Source of the DNA: an uncultured Alphaproteobacteria bacterium
GTDB taxonomy: Bacteria; Pseudomonadota; Alphaproteobacteria; Rickettsiales; Midichloriaceae
Length of the DNA: 40,069 nucleotides
Direction of reading: 5' to 3'
NCBI GenBank assembly: GCA_903887235.1
Contig: CAISOX010000045.1
Coordinates: 1 to 40,069 of the forward strand
Shown: positions 18,059-27,140 of the stretch, in pieces
Layout of the letters: every line of letters begins with the position of its first letter
Position numbering within the stretch: position 1 is the stretch's first letter
Translations under genes and position numbers: made by a program
The notes under the pieces: model-generated
What the model saw: the letters and a program-made list of their open reading frames with translations, nothing else
What the model was told of the DNA's origin: nothing
The model's database searches: none

Positions 18059-18108
18059 TTGGCGTTAGCTTAAAGATTGTCTAAACTAACACCAATTAGA
18101 TAGACAAT
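18059..18108. terminator. Two overlapping, mutually exclusive hairpins between convergent genes
   Basis: Hairpin 1 pairs TTGGCGTTAG (18059-18068) with CTAACACCAA (18086-18095), nine Watson-Crick pairs and one G-U. Hairpin 2 pairs ATTGTCTA (18076-18083) with TAGACAAT (18101-18108), eight perfect pairs. The two share bases 18076-18095 across stem and loop, so they cannot both form fully. The site lies between the RNase D stop and the convergent RTX-module gene, the place for a bidirectional terminator. No T-run follows, so Rho-independent action is uncertain. Confidence 0.4.
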
Positions 18109-18112
18109 GCAA

Positions 18113-18856
18113 CTACAATACTGTTTCTTCAGCAGTAAACACCAAATCATAAGCATTGGTCACCTTACCGTCATCCCATTCAATTGTAGCAACATTTACT
18201 ATCCCTTGCTCTTGTTGATCATCGCTAGCAATTTTGGAGTCATTAAAATTAAAAGCTTTAATTCCAAGGTCCTTTAATGATTTTAATTCTCCATCTTCCA
18301 CGTTACCATTACTATTTTTATCTTGCCATATATAAAAATCATTAAATTTATCATCCTTATCATCAAAAATTTGATCCTTGTTGGTATCAAATACTTCAAG
18401 CACTGCTTCAAAATCTGTCTTTGCATCTTTACTCCACTCTGTCATAACTATATTTTTATGATCAGCATACTTTATATTATCGTTGTAGTTATAAAATAAT
18501 ATACCATCGTTTTTACTTACCCATGAAGTCTTTGCAATTACTCCATCATATCTAAAATAAGTATTTGAATCTTTCAGGCTTATTAATTCTATCTCCTCTC
18601 CTTCCTCAAAGGTTATCCCGATAGGCACATACTCACTATATTCTAGCGTTTCAATACTTCGATTGGAATTGGGTATATTTATATTTCCTGTATCCAAAGT
18701 TTTTTTATACTTACTACAAATGCAAGAAATAAATTTCATTGTAAGCATTCCTAGTATAAATCCACCTGTTAACCACGTATATTTACTTGAAATAACCTCA
18801 TCAACAACTTTATCAACGACTTCATTACTAGACACATTTTCTGTATTATTACTCAT
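18113..18856 (-). CDS. Membrane-anchored protein with an RTX-associated calcium-binding module
   Basis: A 247-residue protein using the ATG at 18856, which has GGAG six bases upstream; an in-frame ATG at 18868 lacks such a site. A membrane segment lies at about residues 27-46, after a polar N-terminus. Near the C-terminus, V-F-D-T-N-K-D, a second calcium-like loop I-W-Q-D-K-N-S-N-G-N-V-E-D-G-E-L and then K-D-L-G-I-K match the paired EF-hand-like repeats found in large RTX/hemolysin-type proteins (FDxNxDG...WxDxNxDGxxxxGELxxLxxLGI). The final stretch (A-T-I-E-W-D-D-G-K...Y-D-L-V-F) also fits that module. No nonapeptide RTX repeats are present. Function unknown; calcium binding is inferred. It may be a fragment of a large secreted protein regrown behind a membrane anchor. 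Confidence 0.7.
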   Translation of the reverse strand: MSNNTENVSSNEVVDKVVDEVISSKYTWLTGGFILGMLTMKFISCICSKYKKTLDTGNINIPNSNRSIETLEYSEYVPIGITFEEGEEIELISLKDSNTYFRYDGVIAKTSWVSKNDGILFYNYNDNIKYADHKNIVMTEWSKDAKTDFEAVLEVFDTNKDQIFDDKDDKFNDFYIWQDKNSNGNVEDGELKSLKDLGIKAFNFNDSKIASDDQQEQGIVNVATIEWDDGKVTNAYDLVFTAEETVL

Positions 18857-18920
18857 ACGTTTCTCCATAAATTATTAAAATTTCAATGTGCTTAAAATTT
18901 TATCATTCACACACCATAAT

Positions 18921-18952
18921 ATAAGTATATAATTCTACTTATGGTTGTTCAA
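18921..18952 (-). promoter_or_regulatory. Promoter with overlapping inverted repeat for the RTX-module gene
   Basis: On the minus strand TTGAAC (complement of 18947-18952), 17 bases, then TATACT (complement of 18924-18929): a near-consensus sigma-70 promoter about 65 bp before the start codon. A perfect inverted repeat, ATAAGTA (18921-18927) and TACTTAT (18936-18942), overlaps the -10 and the spacer, where a repressor would block polymerase. The repressor is unknown. Confidence 0.55.
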
Positions 18953-18997
18953 GTGTTTTCATATAAAAAATGTAAAATAAATGGTTATTCTCCCTTT

Positions 18998-19366
18998 TTA
19001 GTTGGTAGTTCTAAAAGCATCATAATCACATAAATCTATGAATAATCTCTGGAATAAAGATTCAACTTTAAAGAAGCCATTGCATCTTCTTTTAGCAACA
19101 TTAATCTTGTTGTCTAATCCTTCCACAAAATCACTATTTTTTCTATTTTTAAAATAATTTACTACCCCCGCCCTATATTTTCCTAGGGGGGTCACAATAA
19201 ATTAGTTAAAGCACGTTATATTACTTTTCTCTATTTTTGATATCCATTTATTAATCTTAGCAATAGATGATTTTCTACTTCCGTGCGCATTGAACACATG
19301 CGTGAGTTTTAGTGCAAAGCTATGAGCTTGCTTCAGTTTTGGCGAATATTTATAAAGATTTCTTAA
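18998..19366 (-). pseudogene. ISL3-type transposase C-terminal remnant
   Basis: The minus strand from about 19366 reads S-P-K-L-K-Q-A-H-S-F-A-L-K-L, then A-K-I-N-K-W-I-S-K-I-E-K-S, hits one in-frame TAA at 19204-19202, and continues. The second part has N-Y-F-K-N-R-K-N-S-D-F-V-E-G-L-D-N-K-I and A-K-R-R-C-N-G-F. These are the C-terminal signatures of ISL3 (IS204/IS1001/IS1096) transposases, which normally read NYF-NR-TN-F-EGLNNKIK and KRRAYGF. The N-terminal two thirds are missing, and a TGA precedes the first piece. Terminal repeats were not found. It is dead and marks past insertion beside the RTX-module gene. Confidence 0.75.
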
Positions 19367-19427
19367 CTTTCACTTTTGTTTTAGGGGTTTATTTCACGCA
19401 AGGTTACTATCGATAAAAATTGTTAAA

Positions 19428-21227
19428 TTATTTTCCTACTTTTAGAACTGAGATAAACGCACTTTGTGGTATACTGACATTACCAACTGATCTCATACGC
19501 TTCTTCCCCTTCTTTTGCTTCTCTAGTAATTTCCGTTTTCTCGTAACATCCCCACCGTAACATTTAGCGGTAACATCTTTTCTTAAGGCGCTTATTGTTT
19601 CTCTTGCAATAATTTTTCCACCAATTGCTGCCTGAATCGGAATTACGAACAAATGCCTAGGTATTAATTCTTTTAGGTGTTCGCATATTTCTCTCCCTCT
19701 AGTATCTGCTTTTGATTTGTGTATTAGTAAACTTAACGCATCCACAACCAAGCCATTGATTAATATATTCACCTTAACCAGATCACCTCTTTGATATGTG
19801 TCTAATTCCCAATCGCAACTGGCATAGCCTTTAGAGCAAGATTTTAACTTTTCATAAAAATCAAAAAATATTTCATTAAGTGGTAATTTGTATATAAGCA
19901 TCACCCTATTTCCCACATACGTTAATTCCTCTTGTTTTCCTCTTTTATCAGTACACAGAGTTATAATAATGCCTAAATACTCATCTGGAACTAGTATTGT
20001 TGCTTTTACCCACGGTTCCTCCATATATTCAATATGGGTAGGATCAGGCATATCTTCAGGGTTATGTAGCTCCATCATTTGTCCTGAACGAAGGTATAAT
20101 TTATATATTACACTTGGAGCAGTTGTAACAAGATCAAGGTCATATTCCCTCTCTAGTCTCTCTTGAATTATCTCCAAATGCAACATACCAAGAAATCCAC
20201 ATCTAAAACCAAAGCCTAATGCTTTTGATGTATCGGGCTCATATTGCAAACTAGAATCATTAAGTTGCAGTTTTGCAATACTATCTCTCAATATTGGGTA
20301 GTTACTTGCATCAGTTGGATAAATACCACAAAAAATTACAGGCTTACTTGGCTTAAATCCTGGTAAAGCATCCTGTATGGGATTTTTTACATCAATAATT
20401 GTATCACCAACATTACAATCTGACACTTGTCTAATACTACCTGTGATAAAGCCAACATCTCCAGCACATAATTCATCAACAGTTATTTTTTTTGGATTAA
20501 ATACCCCTACCCTTTCAATGATATGCTCAGCATCAGTGGACATCATTTTAATTGTCATGCCTTTTTTAATGATTCCATCTATTACCCTCACAAGTATAAC
20601 GACACCCAAGTATTTATCATACCAACTATCAACAAGCATTGCTTTAAGCGGAGATTGAATTTCACCTTTTGGCGGTGGTAGGATATTTACAATGGCTTCT
20701 AAAACATCGTCAATTCCTTTACCAGTTTTGGCAGATATTTCAATTGCACCACTTGTATCAAGACCGATTACATCTTCAATTTGACTCTTTATTCTCTCAG
20801 GGTCAGATGCTGGCAAATCAATTTTATTTAAAACTAATATAATCTCATGATTGTTATCTATTGCTTTATATGTGTTAGCAAGGGTTTGAGCTTCAACTCC
20901 TTGAGATGCATCTATTACCAAAATAGAACCCTCACATGCTGCAAGTGATCTGTCAACCTCATAACTAAAATCAACATGACCTGGGGTATCAATCAAATTT
21001 AAAATATAATCTTTTCCAGATTTTGATTTATATCTTAATTTAACGGTTTGAGCTTTTATTGTAATCCCCCTCTCCTTTTCAATATCCATTGAATCAAGAA
21101 TTTGACTAGACATTTCTCTTTCTTGTATATCACCACATTTTTCAATCAACCTATCTGCAAGAGTTGACTTACCGTGATCAATGTGAGCAATAATCGCAAA
21201 ATTTCTTATGTTATCTAAGTTTGACAT
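19428..21227 (-). CDS. lepA: Elongation factor 4 (LepA)
   Basis: A ribosome-associated GTPase of 599 residues, the same length as the E. coli protein. G1 is [14 protein letters not shown] (about 13-26), G3 is D-T-P-G-H-V-D-F and G4 is N-K-I-D-L-P. The LepA-specific C-terminal domain contains [13 protein letters not shown] and Q-K-K-G-K-K-R-M. LepA acts on stalled or misarranged ribosomes and in 30S assembly. Two bases separate it from the upstream tsaD. Confidence 0.98.
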   Translation of the reverse strand: MSNLDNIRNFAIIAHIDHGKSTLADRLIEKCGDIQEREMSSQILDSMDIEKERGITIKAQTVKLRYKSKSGKDYILNLIDTPGHVDFSYEVDRSLAACEGSILVIDASQGVEAQTLANTYKAIDNNHEIILVLNKIDLPASDPERIKSQIEDVIGLDTSGAIEISAKTGKGIDDVLEAIVNILPPPKGEIQSPLKAMLVDSWYDKYLGVVILVRVIDGIIKKGMTIKMMSTDAEHIIERVGVFNPKKITVDELCAGDVGFITGSIRQVSDCNVGDTIIDVKNPIQDALPGFKPSKPVIFCGIYPTDASNYPILRDSIAKLQLNDSSLQYEPDTSKALGFGFRCGFLGMLHLEIIQERLEREYDLDLVTTAPSVIYKLYLRSGQMMELHNPEDMPDPTHIEYMEEPWVKATILVPDEYLGIIITLCTDKRGKQEELTYVGNRVMLIYKLPLNEIFFDFYEKLKSCSKGYASCDWELDTYQRGDLVKVNILINGLVVDALSLLIHKSKADTRGREICEHLKELIPRHLFVIPIQAAIGGKIIARETISALRKDVTAKCYGGDVTRKRKLLEKQKKGKKRMRSVGNVSIPQSAFISVLKVGK

Positions 21228-21229
21228 TT

Positions 21230-22255
21230 TTAATATATAATTTCATCTAAATTCCATCTTGATTTTGGCTCAAAATCTAAATTACTTCTAAATCCAGCTT
21301 TTAACCTCTCCATTCCAGCATAGGCAATCATCACTGCATTATCAGTACATAAATCAATTGGCGGGTAAAATAGTTTATAGCCTAAATTTTTAACATTTTC
21401 ACCTAATTTATTCCTTAAATACTGATTGGCAGCAACACCACCAGAAATAACAATATTTTTTGAGTTTGGAAATTTAGAGCTAAATAATTTTAGAGCCTGT
21501 AGGATTTTATAGTTTATAATTTTTGAAACCGTATATTGAAAAGAAGCACAGACATCTGCTTTATCTTCCTCAGATACTTCCCCTAATTTGTGAATTTGAT
21601 TTCTTACAGCAGTTTTAAGTCCTGAAAAGGAAAAATTATATTCCGCTTTCTTTAACATAGGTTTTGGAAATTCAAAGGCTCTTTCGTTTCCTTTCTTTGC
21701 ATATTGTTCAACTATCGGTCCGCCTGGATAACCAATATTCAATAATTTTGCAACCTTATCAAACGCTTCTCCAGCTGCATCATCAATAGTTCTACTAATT
21801 ATGGAATACTTTCCAAGCTCCTCAATTATAACTATCTGACAATGCCCTCCTGACACTAAAAGTAACAAATATGGATATTCAATATTTTCTGTCATTTTTG
21901 GTACTAATGCATGTCCTTCTAGGTGATTTATAGCTATAAACTTTTTATTCATACATGAAGCAAGAGTTTTACCATACATTACTCCTACCATAACACCACC
22001 AATTAAACCTGGTCCTCCAGTTGCAGCGATTGCGTCTATATCCTTTATACTAATTTTAGCTTCTTCAAATGCCTCCTCCACTAAATGAGGGAGAAATTCT
22101 ACATGACTTCTTGCTGCTATTTCTGGAACTACACCTCCAAATTTTTTGTGAATATCAATTTGTGAAAATAGTTTATTTGAAAGAATATGATTATCAGAAT
22201 TTAAAATTGCAACTGCAGTTTCATCACAGCTAGTTTCAATTCCAAGTATTATCAT
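21230..22255 (-). CDS. tsaD: tRNA N6-adenosine threonylcarbamoyltransferase TsaD
   Basis: TsaD, with TsaB and TsaE, transfers threonylcarbamoyl to A37 of ANN-decoding tRNAs. The 341-residue protein starts [12 protein letters not shown]. It has the metal-binding N-H-L-E-G-H-A-L, the nucleotide-site [17 protein letters not shown] and N-F-S-F-S-G-L-K-T, and late V-I-S-G-G-V-A-A-N. It is translationally close to lepA. The partner genes are not in the window. Confidence 0.97.
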   Translation of the reverse strand: MIILGIETSCDETAVAILNSDNHILSNKLFSQIDIHKKFGGVVPEIAARSHVEFLPHLVEEAFEEAKISIKDIDAIAATGGPGLIGGVMVGVMYGKTLASCMNKKFIAINHLEGHALVPKMTENIEYPYLLLLVSGGHCQIVIIEELGKYSIISRTIDDAAGEAFDKVAKLLNIGYPGGPIVEQYAKKGNERAFEFPKPMLKKAEYNFSFSGLKTAVRNQIHKLGEVSEEDKADVCASFQYTVSKIINYKILQALKLFSSKFPNSKNIVISGGVAANQYLRNKLGENVKNLGYKLFYPPIDLCTDNAVMIAYAGMERLKAGFRSNLDFEPKSRWNLDEIIY

Positions 22256-22319
22256 TAGTTACTAAAATATATTTTTAGCGAAATACTATATCATTCATAC
22301 TTTTATTCAACATATATTA

Positions 22320-23054
22320 TCAATCTGCCACCCTCAATAGTGCTAATGCGTTATTACCATATACTTTTAATAATGTTCCCACTTTTTTATCATTTTGAAT
22401 GATATCCTTCTCCTTAATTTCGTAATCATTTATGTTAATACATTCAAGATATTTCCTCCTTATTCCACGGTAATTCATTCTAGCTGTCACTTCCTGCCCA
22501 ACGTAACACCCTTTGTTAAAGCTAATGGAATTCAATTTATCCATTCCCAAATCAAGTGGAAAAAATTCCCCTGGCATAAAATCTTCTCCAAATTCTGGCA
22601 CTAAACATCTTAATCTATCATCAACATAAAGCTGAAATATATTTGTTTCGGTAGTTGTAACACCTTCTTCAGATTGACCGAAATCATAAAATCTATATCC
22701 AAGAGCTGAATTTCTTGGATCAAGGTAACAATGCGAATTTAAATCCTCATTGGATATAAACACCTTGATATCTGAATTTTCAATTTGAACATCTGAATGT
22801 AATTTGTACATTTGAAGTTTATTTTTTATATCCTCCAAAAACGTTGCGCTACAGTCCAGATAAAAGTCTTGTGCTAGCTTAAAAATAAAAAAATCATGCA
22901 ATATTTTTCCTTGAGGAGTCAACAATAGGCTGTACTGCAAGCTTTTTTCATGAATTTTATAAATGTCATTAGATAAAATATTCTGAAGAAACTTAGCAGA
23001 ATCTGCGCCATTAACCTTGATTAATTTCCTATAACCCAATTTATTAATGTTCAT
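22320..23054 (-). CDS. ygfZ: Folate-binding protein YgfZ (iron-sulfur cluster maintenance)
   Basis: A 244-residue GcvT-like protein. The K-G-C-Y-V-G-Q-E-V-T-A-R-M motif (about 180-192), with the conserved Cys, defines YgfZ. The N-terminus L-G-Y-R-K-L-I-K-V-N-G-A-D-S-A-K-F-L-Q is also typical. YgfZ uses folate to help keep some Fe-S enzymes active. It is shorter than the E. coli protein, as in other alphaproteobacteria. It is 64 bp upstream of tsaD and divergent from aroK. Confidence 0.92.
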   Translation of the reverse strand: MNINKLGYRKLIKVNGADSAKFLQNILSNDIYKIHEKSLQYSLLLTPQGKILHDFFIFKLAQDFYLDCSATFLEDIKNKLQMYKLHSDVQIENSDIKVFISNEDLNSHCYLDPRNSALGYRFYDFGQSEEGVTTTETNIFQLYVDDRLRCLVPEFGEDFMPGEFFPLDLGMDKLNSISFNKGCYVGQEVTARMNYRGIRRKYLECININDYEIKEKDIIQNDKKVGTLLKVYGNNALALLRVAD

Positions 23055-23185
23055 CCTTTACCAAAAAAGTATTATTATATAACGTAAACAAGGCCTCATA
23101 AAATAATAATGCTTGAAAATATTCAAAACTATTACTATTACTATAGCATATCAATTTTAATTTAATAATTATTTCATAGAATTTT

Positions 23186-23716
23186 GTGATAAAGAAAACA
23201 TTAACAAAACCAGTAGTTCTCATCGGTATGATGGGAAGTGGAAAGAGTACTGTCGGAAAGAAATTAGCTAGAAAATTGAATCTCCAATTTTATGATAGCG
23301 ATAAGATTTTGGAAGAAAGAGAAGCTTTAAGTATTGTGGATATACATGATTTTATGGGCGAAAGATATTTTCAGCAAAAAGAAGAGGAAGTAATAAAGGA
23401 AATAATAGGATATGGCGTAGTAGTACTTTCTACTGGTGGTAGTAGTTTTATGAATGAAAACATTCGAAATTTTATCATAGAAAATACTATATCTATCTGG
23501 CTAGACTCAGATTTAGATACCATACATGAGCGTGTTTCAAGGAGAAACACTAGACCAGAGCTAATGGCATCAGATAATAAAAAAGAGTTATTAGAAAAGA
23601 TGATGAAAGAAAGAGAGCCAATGTTTAAGCAAGCTAATATAAAAATTGAAAGTGACTTAGAAGCACATCATTTAGTTGGCACTATAATAGAAAAATTAGA
23701 AGTTTTTCAAAAGTAA
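23186..23716 (+). CDS. aroK: Shikimate kinase
   Basis: AroK phosphorylates shikimate toward chorismate. The 176-residue protein begins at a GTG. It has Walker A G-M-M-G-S-G-K-S-T (about 14-22), F-Y-D-S-D (shikimate and Mg binding), and R-R-N-T-R-P-E-L near the lid. The GGG substrate loop reads S-T-G-G-S-S-F, with Ser86 replacing the third Gly. No other aro gene is here; aroB often follows aroK but does not in this window. The adjacent MBL-fold gene starts 15 bp later. Confidence 0.9.
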   Translation: MIKKTLTKPVVLIGMMGSGKSTVGKKLARKLNLQFYDSDKILEEREALSIVDIHDFMGERYFQQKEEEVIKEIIGYGVVVLSTGGSSFMNENIRNFIIENTISIWLDSDLDTIHERVSRRNTRPELMASDNKKELLEKMMKEREPMFKQANIKIESDLEAHHLVGTIIEKLEVFQK

Positions 23717-23731
23717 GTAATTTATTTATCA

Positions 23732-24829
23732 ATGAATGGCATAATATACAAAACAACTATGCTATTTTTTTTCTTTTTTATTTTATTTGTAATTGCAATT
23801 TTCTTTTTAGCCAAGGAAAATTCTCATAGAAGCTATTATAAAGGATCTGTGACAGATCATTTTAATGGAGAAAATTTTTATAATTTAAAGAAAAATGATG
23901 CCAAAACAAATGACAAAGTAGTATTAAATTATCTAAAAAACAAATTGCTCGGAAGAAGTGCTGATTGGCCAAATAAAATAGAGGTAAACCAAATACATCC
24001 ATCAAAAATTTTAGATGTGAACGATGAGGTAATATTTCTTATAAATCATGCAACCACATTAATAAAAACTTCAAATTATAATATTTTAACAGATCCTATA
24101 TGGTCTGATTATGCAAGTCCTGTAAAATTTTTAGGACCTATAAGGAGAGCTGCAGCTGGTATAAAATTTGAAGATTTGCCAGAAATTGATGTGGTACTAA
24201 TAAGCCATAATCATTATGACCATCTAGATTCATATACAATTAAAATGCTAATTAAAAACCATGACCCTGTTTTTATTGTTGGTCTAGGAGTTGGAGGAAC
24301 TTTATTACAAATTGGAGTTAAGAAAGAAAAGATTATAGAGCTAGATTGGTGGGAAAATTTTCATCATAAAGGTAAAGTTGCACCAAAAGATAATGTGTTA
24401 GAAATTTCTTTTGTACCAGCACAGCATTTTTCCTCCCGATTTTTTGATGATAAAAATACTACTTTATGGGGTGGTTTTACCATTAAGTCGAGTAATAGGA
24501 CTATATATTTTGCAGGAGACACAGGTTATGATTCAGAGCAATTTTTGCAAATAAGAGAAAAAATTGGCAAAATTGATGTTTCCTTATTGCCAATTGGCGC
24601 ATATAAACCTGATAGCTTTAGATATGTACATATGAATCCTGATGAAGCAGTAAAAGCCAGCATAATATTAGGGAGTAGTAGTAATATACCAATCCATTAT
24701 GGGACCTTTATACTTTCCTTTGAAAATTATGATGACCCAATCAATGATTTGTACCTTTCGTTAAAAAACAATAATTTACCTAAGGATCGTTTTACAGTAC
24801 TTAAAAACGGTGAATATAGCACTAAATAG
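23732..24829 (+). CDS. Metallo-beta-lactamase-fold hydrolase (UlaG/NAPE-PLD-like), membrane-anchored
   Basis: A 365-residue protein with an N-terminal membrane segment (about 9-28). The zinc-binding core shows S-H-N-H-Y-D-H-L-D (HxHxDH), then P-A-Q-H-F-S-S-R, A-G-D-T-G-Y-D, and a final I-H-Y-G-T-F. The T-D-P-I-W-S-D-Y-A-S-P and G-P-I-R-R-A pattern is that of the group containing N-acyl-phosphatidylethanolamine phospholipase D and bacterial RomA-like proteins. A phospholipid or lipid-like substrate is plausible but inferred. It probably shares a transcript with aroK, with no obvious functional link. Confidence 0.85.
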   Translation: MNGIIYKTTMLFFFFFILFVIAIFFLAKENSHRSYYKGSVTDHFNGENFYNLKKNDAKTNDKVVLNYLKNKLLGRSADWPNKIEVNQIHPSKILDVNDEVIFLINHATTLIKTSNYNILTDPIWSDYASPVKFLGPIRRAAAGIKFEDLPEIDVVLISHNHYDHLDSYTIKMLIKNHDPVFIVGLGVGGTLLQIGVKKEKIIELDWWENFHHKGKVAPKDNVLEISFVPAQHFSSRFFDDKNTTLWGGFTIKSSNRTIYFAGDTGYDSEQFLQIREKIGKIDVSLLPIGAYKPDSFRYVHMNPDEAVKASIILGSSSNIPIHYGTFILSFENYDDPINDLYLSLKNNNLPKDRFTVLKNGEYSTK

Positions 24830-24900
24830 CAGGGATTTTTTGGCCACTCAATAACGTAGTTATAAAAAATTTAACAAAAATAGAACATTCTCGTGCACAA

Positions 24901-26964
24901 TTATTCTATTCCATTTTGAATCACGAAAGCATATTCTTCTGCAATTTCTTTTAAATAAGTATATCTACCAGTTTTTCCTGCATGCCCTGCATTCATGTTA
25001 GTTTTGAATAAAATTTTATTATTATCAGTTTTATATTCTCGCAGTTTTGCTACCCACTTTGCAGGTTCCCAATATGTCACTCTTGGATCAGTCAATCCAG
25101 CTGTAACATAGAAATTGGGATAATTTTGTTTCATGACATTATCATACGGAGAATAGCTTTTTATATAAAAATAATAATCCTCATTCTTAGGATTGCCCCA
25201 TTCTTTATATTCACCAGGAGTTAGAGGTAGAGCTTCATCAAGCATCGTGTTAAGCACATCAACAAAAGGAACATGAGCCACAACTGTTCTAAAAAGATTG
25301 GCTTCTTCATTTACTGAAAATCCAACAAGCATCCCCCCTGCACTACCACCTGCTATAGTGATATTAGCATATTTTACGTATTTTTTTTCAACTAAAAATT
25401 TAGCTACATCAATAAAATCATAAAATGTTCTTTTTTTATTTAAAAATTTTGCAGATTCATACCACTCATAGCCTAAATCATCACCACCTCTAATATGCGC
25501 AATGGCGTAGGTAAATCCTCTATCTATTAATGAAAAAATGCTCTTTCTAAACGATAGTGGAATTGATATTCCATATGAGCCATATCCATATAAGTATAGT
25601 GGATTATTTGAACCCAATATAAATTTATCTTTCTTGTATATTAATGAAACAGGTATTTTTTCTCCATCTCTTGAGTCAGCATATAACCTTTCTACTTTAT
25701 ATTCATTTGGGTTAAATCCTGAAGGTATCTCATCAATTTTTAAAATTTTCTCAACATTAGTTTTAAAATTGTACTCCTTCACTGTAGATGGCATAGACAA
25801 TGAGCTATAATTATACCTCACGGAGTCTGCATCATAAGTAGTAAATACCACATCAACCTGATAACTTTCATCTTGAAAAGTTAAATTTTTAGATGAATTA
25901 TCGTTTAAATTTATAATTTCTATATCCAACAAACCATTTTTGTTACTTGAGCTGGTAACAACTATATGATTTTTGTATAACTCAAAACTTCTGATATAAC
26001 GAGCCTTGGAATAAGCAATAAAATCTTTCCAATTTTTTATTAAATTATTTTTTTCAACTTCGGCAATTCTAAAATTTTTGCCTTTATCATTTGTGAGTAT
26101 AAAAAACTTATTTTCATGATCATTGATTGAGTATTTATGACCTTCTCTTCTTTCAAGAAAAAGCTTAGGACTGAGATTGTTTGTTGCTAAATCTATATAA
26201 TAGCATTCGTTTTCTTCATTATTACCAGTAGAAATTATTAAATATTTTTTGTTATTGCTTTTAACAATGCCTACATTAAATGTTATATCCTCTTCTTGAT
26301 ATAACAAATTATCATCATCATAATTTTCACCTAATTTATGATACAAAATTTTCTTAGCTCTCCAATTTTTTCCAGTTGGTATATAAAAAAATCCCTCATT
26401 ATTTTCATGCCAAACAACTTTTCCAAATGTGTTTGGTATGGCATCACTCAATAATGTGCCTTGCTCAATATTTTTTATTTTTATCGCATATTCTTCATTC
26501 CCTTTATAATCAACAGCAAACAAAACGAATTGATGATTTGGACTAATTTTTATGCCTTTGACTTTGCAGTAACTATGCCCTTTGGCTAATTCATTTTCAT
26601 CTAAAATTATTTCTTCCTTACTGTGTAATGATTTATATTTTCTCGAATGAATCCAATAATCCATTCCTTTTTTAATATATGAATAATAATAATAATTCCC
26701 AATTTTAACTGGTACAGTTTCATCATCTTCTTTGATTTTTGATTTAATCTCACTATATATCTCATCAATTAAATCTGAATGCTTAGATAATTCATGATTA
26801 GCATAGTTATTTTCAGATTCTAGGTAATTTAATATTTCCTTGTTTTTCACATTTGGGTAATCCTTATCTCTCAACCAATCATAAAAATCAACTCTTTTAT
26901 CGTTAAAATTCTCAATAATCTTTTCACTTTTTTTTGCAACTGGCGCTGAAACCTTATTTTTCAT
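24901..26964 (-). CDS. ptrB: Oligopeptidase B (prolyl oligopeptidase family S9A)
   Basis: A 687-residue serine peptidase, matching the usual PtrB length. The N-terminal part (about 60-400) is the beta-propeller that limits access to small peptides. The C-terminal alpha/beta hydrolase has Y-G-S-Y-G, I-R-G-G-D-D-L-G, nucleophile Ser in G-G-S-A-G-G-M-L, Asp in L-T-D-P-R-V-T-Y-W-E-P, and His in N-A-G-H-A-G-K. No signal peptide is seen, so it is cytoplasmic. It would cleave short peptides after basic residues, fitting a peptide-scavenging lifestyle. It stands alone, with gaps of 71 and 176 bp. Confidence 0.93.
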   Translation of the reverse strand: MKNKVSAPVAKKSEKIIENFNDKRVDFYDWLRDKDYPNVKNKEILNYLESENNYANHELSKHSDLIDEIYSEIKSKIKEDDETVPVKIGNYYYYSYIKKGMDYWIHSRKYKSLHSKEEIILDENELAKGHSYCKVKGIKISPNHQFVLFAVDYKGNEEYAIKIKNIEQGTLLSDAIPNTFGKVVWHENNEGFFYIPTGKNWRAKKILYHKLGENYDDDNLLYQEEDITFNVGIVKSNNKKYLIISTGNNEENECYYIDLATNNLSPKLFLERREGHKYSINDHENKFFILTNDKGKNFRIAEVEKNNLIKNWKDFIAYSKARYIRSFELYKNHIVVTSSSNKNGLLDIEIINLNDNSSKNLTFQDESYQVDVVFTTYDADSVRYNYSSLSMPSTVKEYNFKTNVEKILKIDEIPSGFNPNEYKVERLYADSRDGEKIPVSLIYKKDKFILGSNNPLYLYGYGSYGISIPLSFRKSIFSLIDRGFTYAIAHIRGGDDLGYEWYESAKFLNKKRTFYDFIDVAKFLVEKKYVKYANITIAGGSAGGMLVGFSVNEEANLFRTVVAHVPFVDVLNTMLDEALPLTPGEYKEWGNPKNEDYYFYIKSYSPYDNVMKQNYPNFYVTAGLTDPRVTYWEPAKWVAKLREYKTDNNKILFKTNMNAGHAGKTGRYTYLKEIAEEYAFVIQNGIE

Positions 26965-27140
26965 TTTTACTTAATTTTGGATTAACTAAAGATATGAATA
27001 CACAAAAAATCCAAATTTCGCAATATAAACTATGTATTTAGCTGTTACGCACAATACCAGTTATTGATTGAAATTTGATTACATATTAATTTGTATAAAT
27101 ATGTTGTTAATAATTATATACGGCGTGATATAACGAATTA

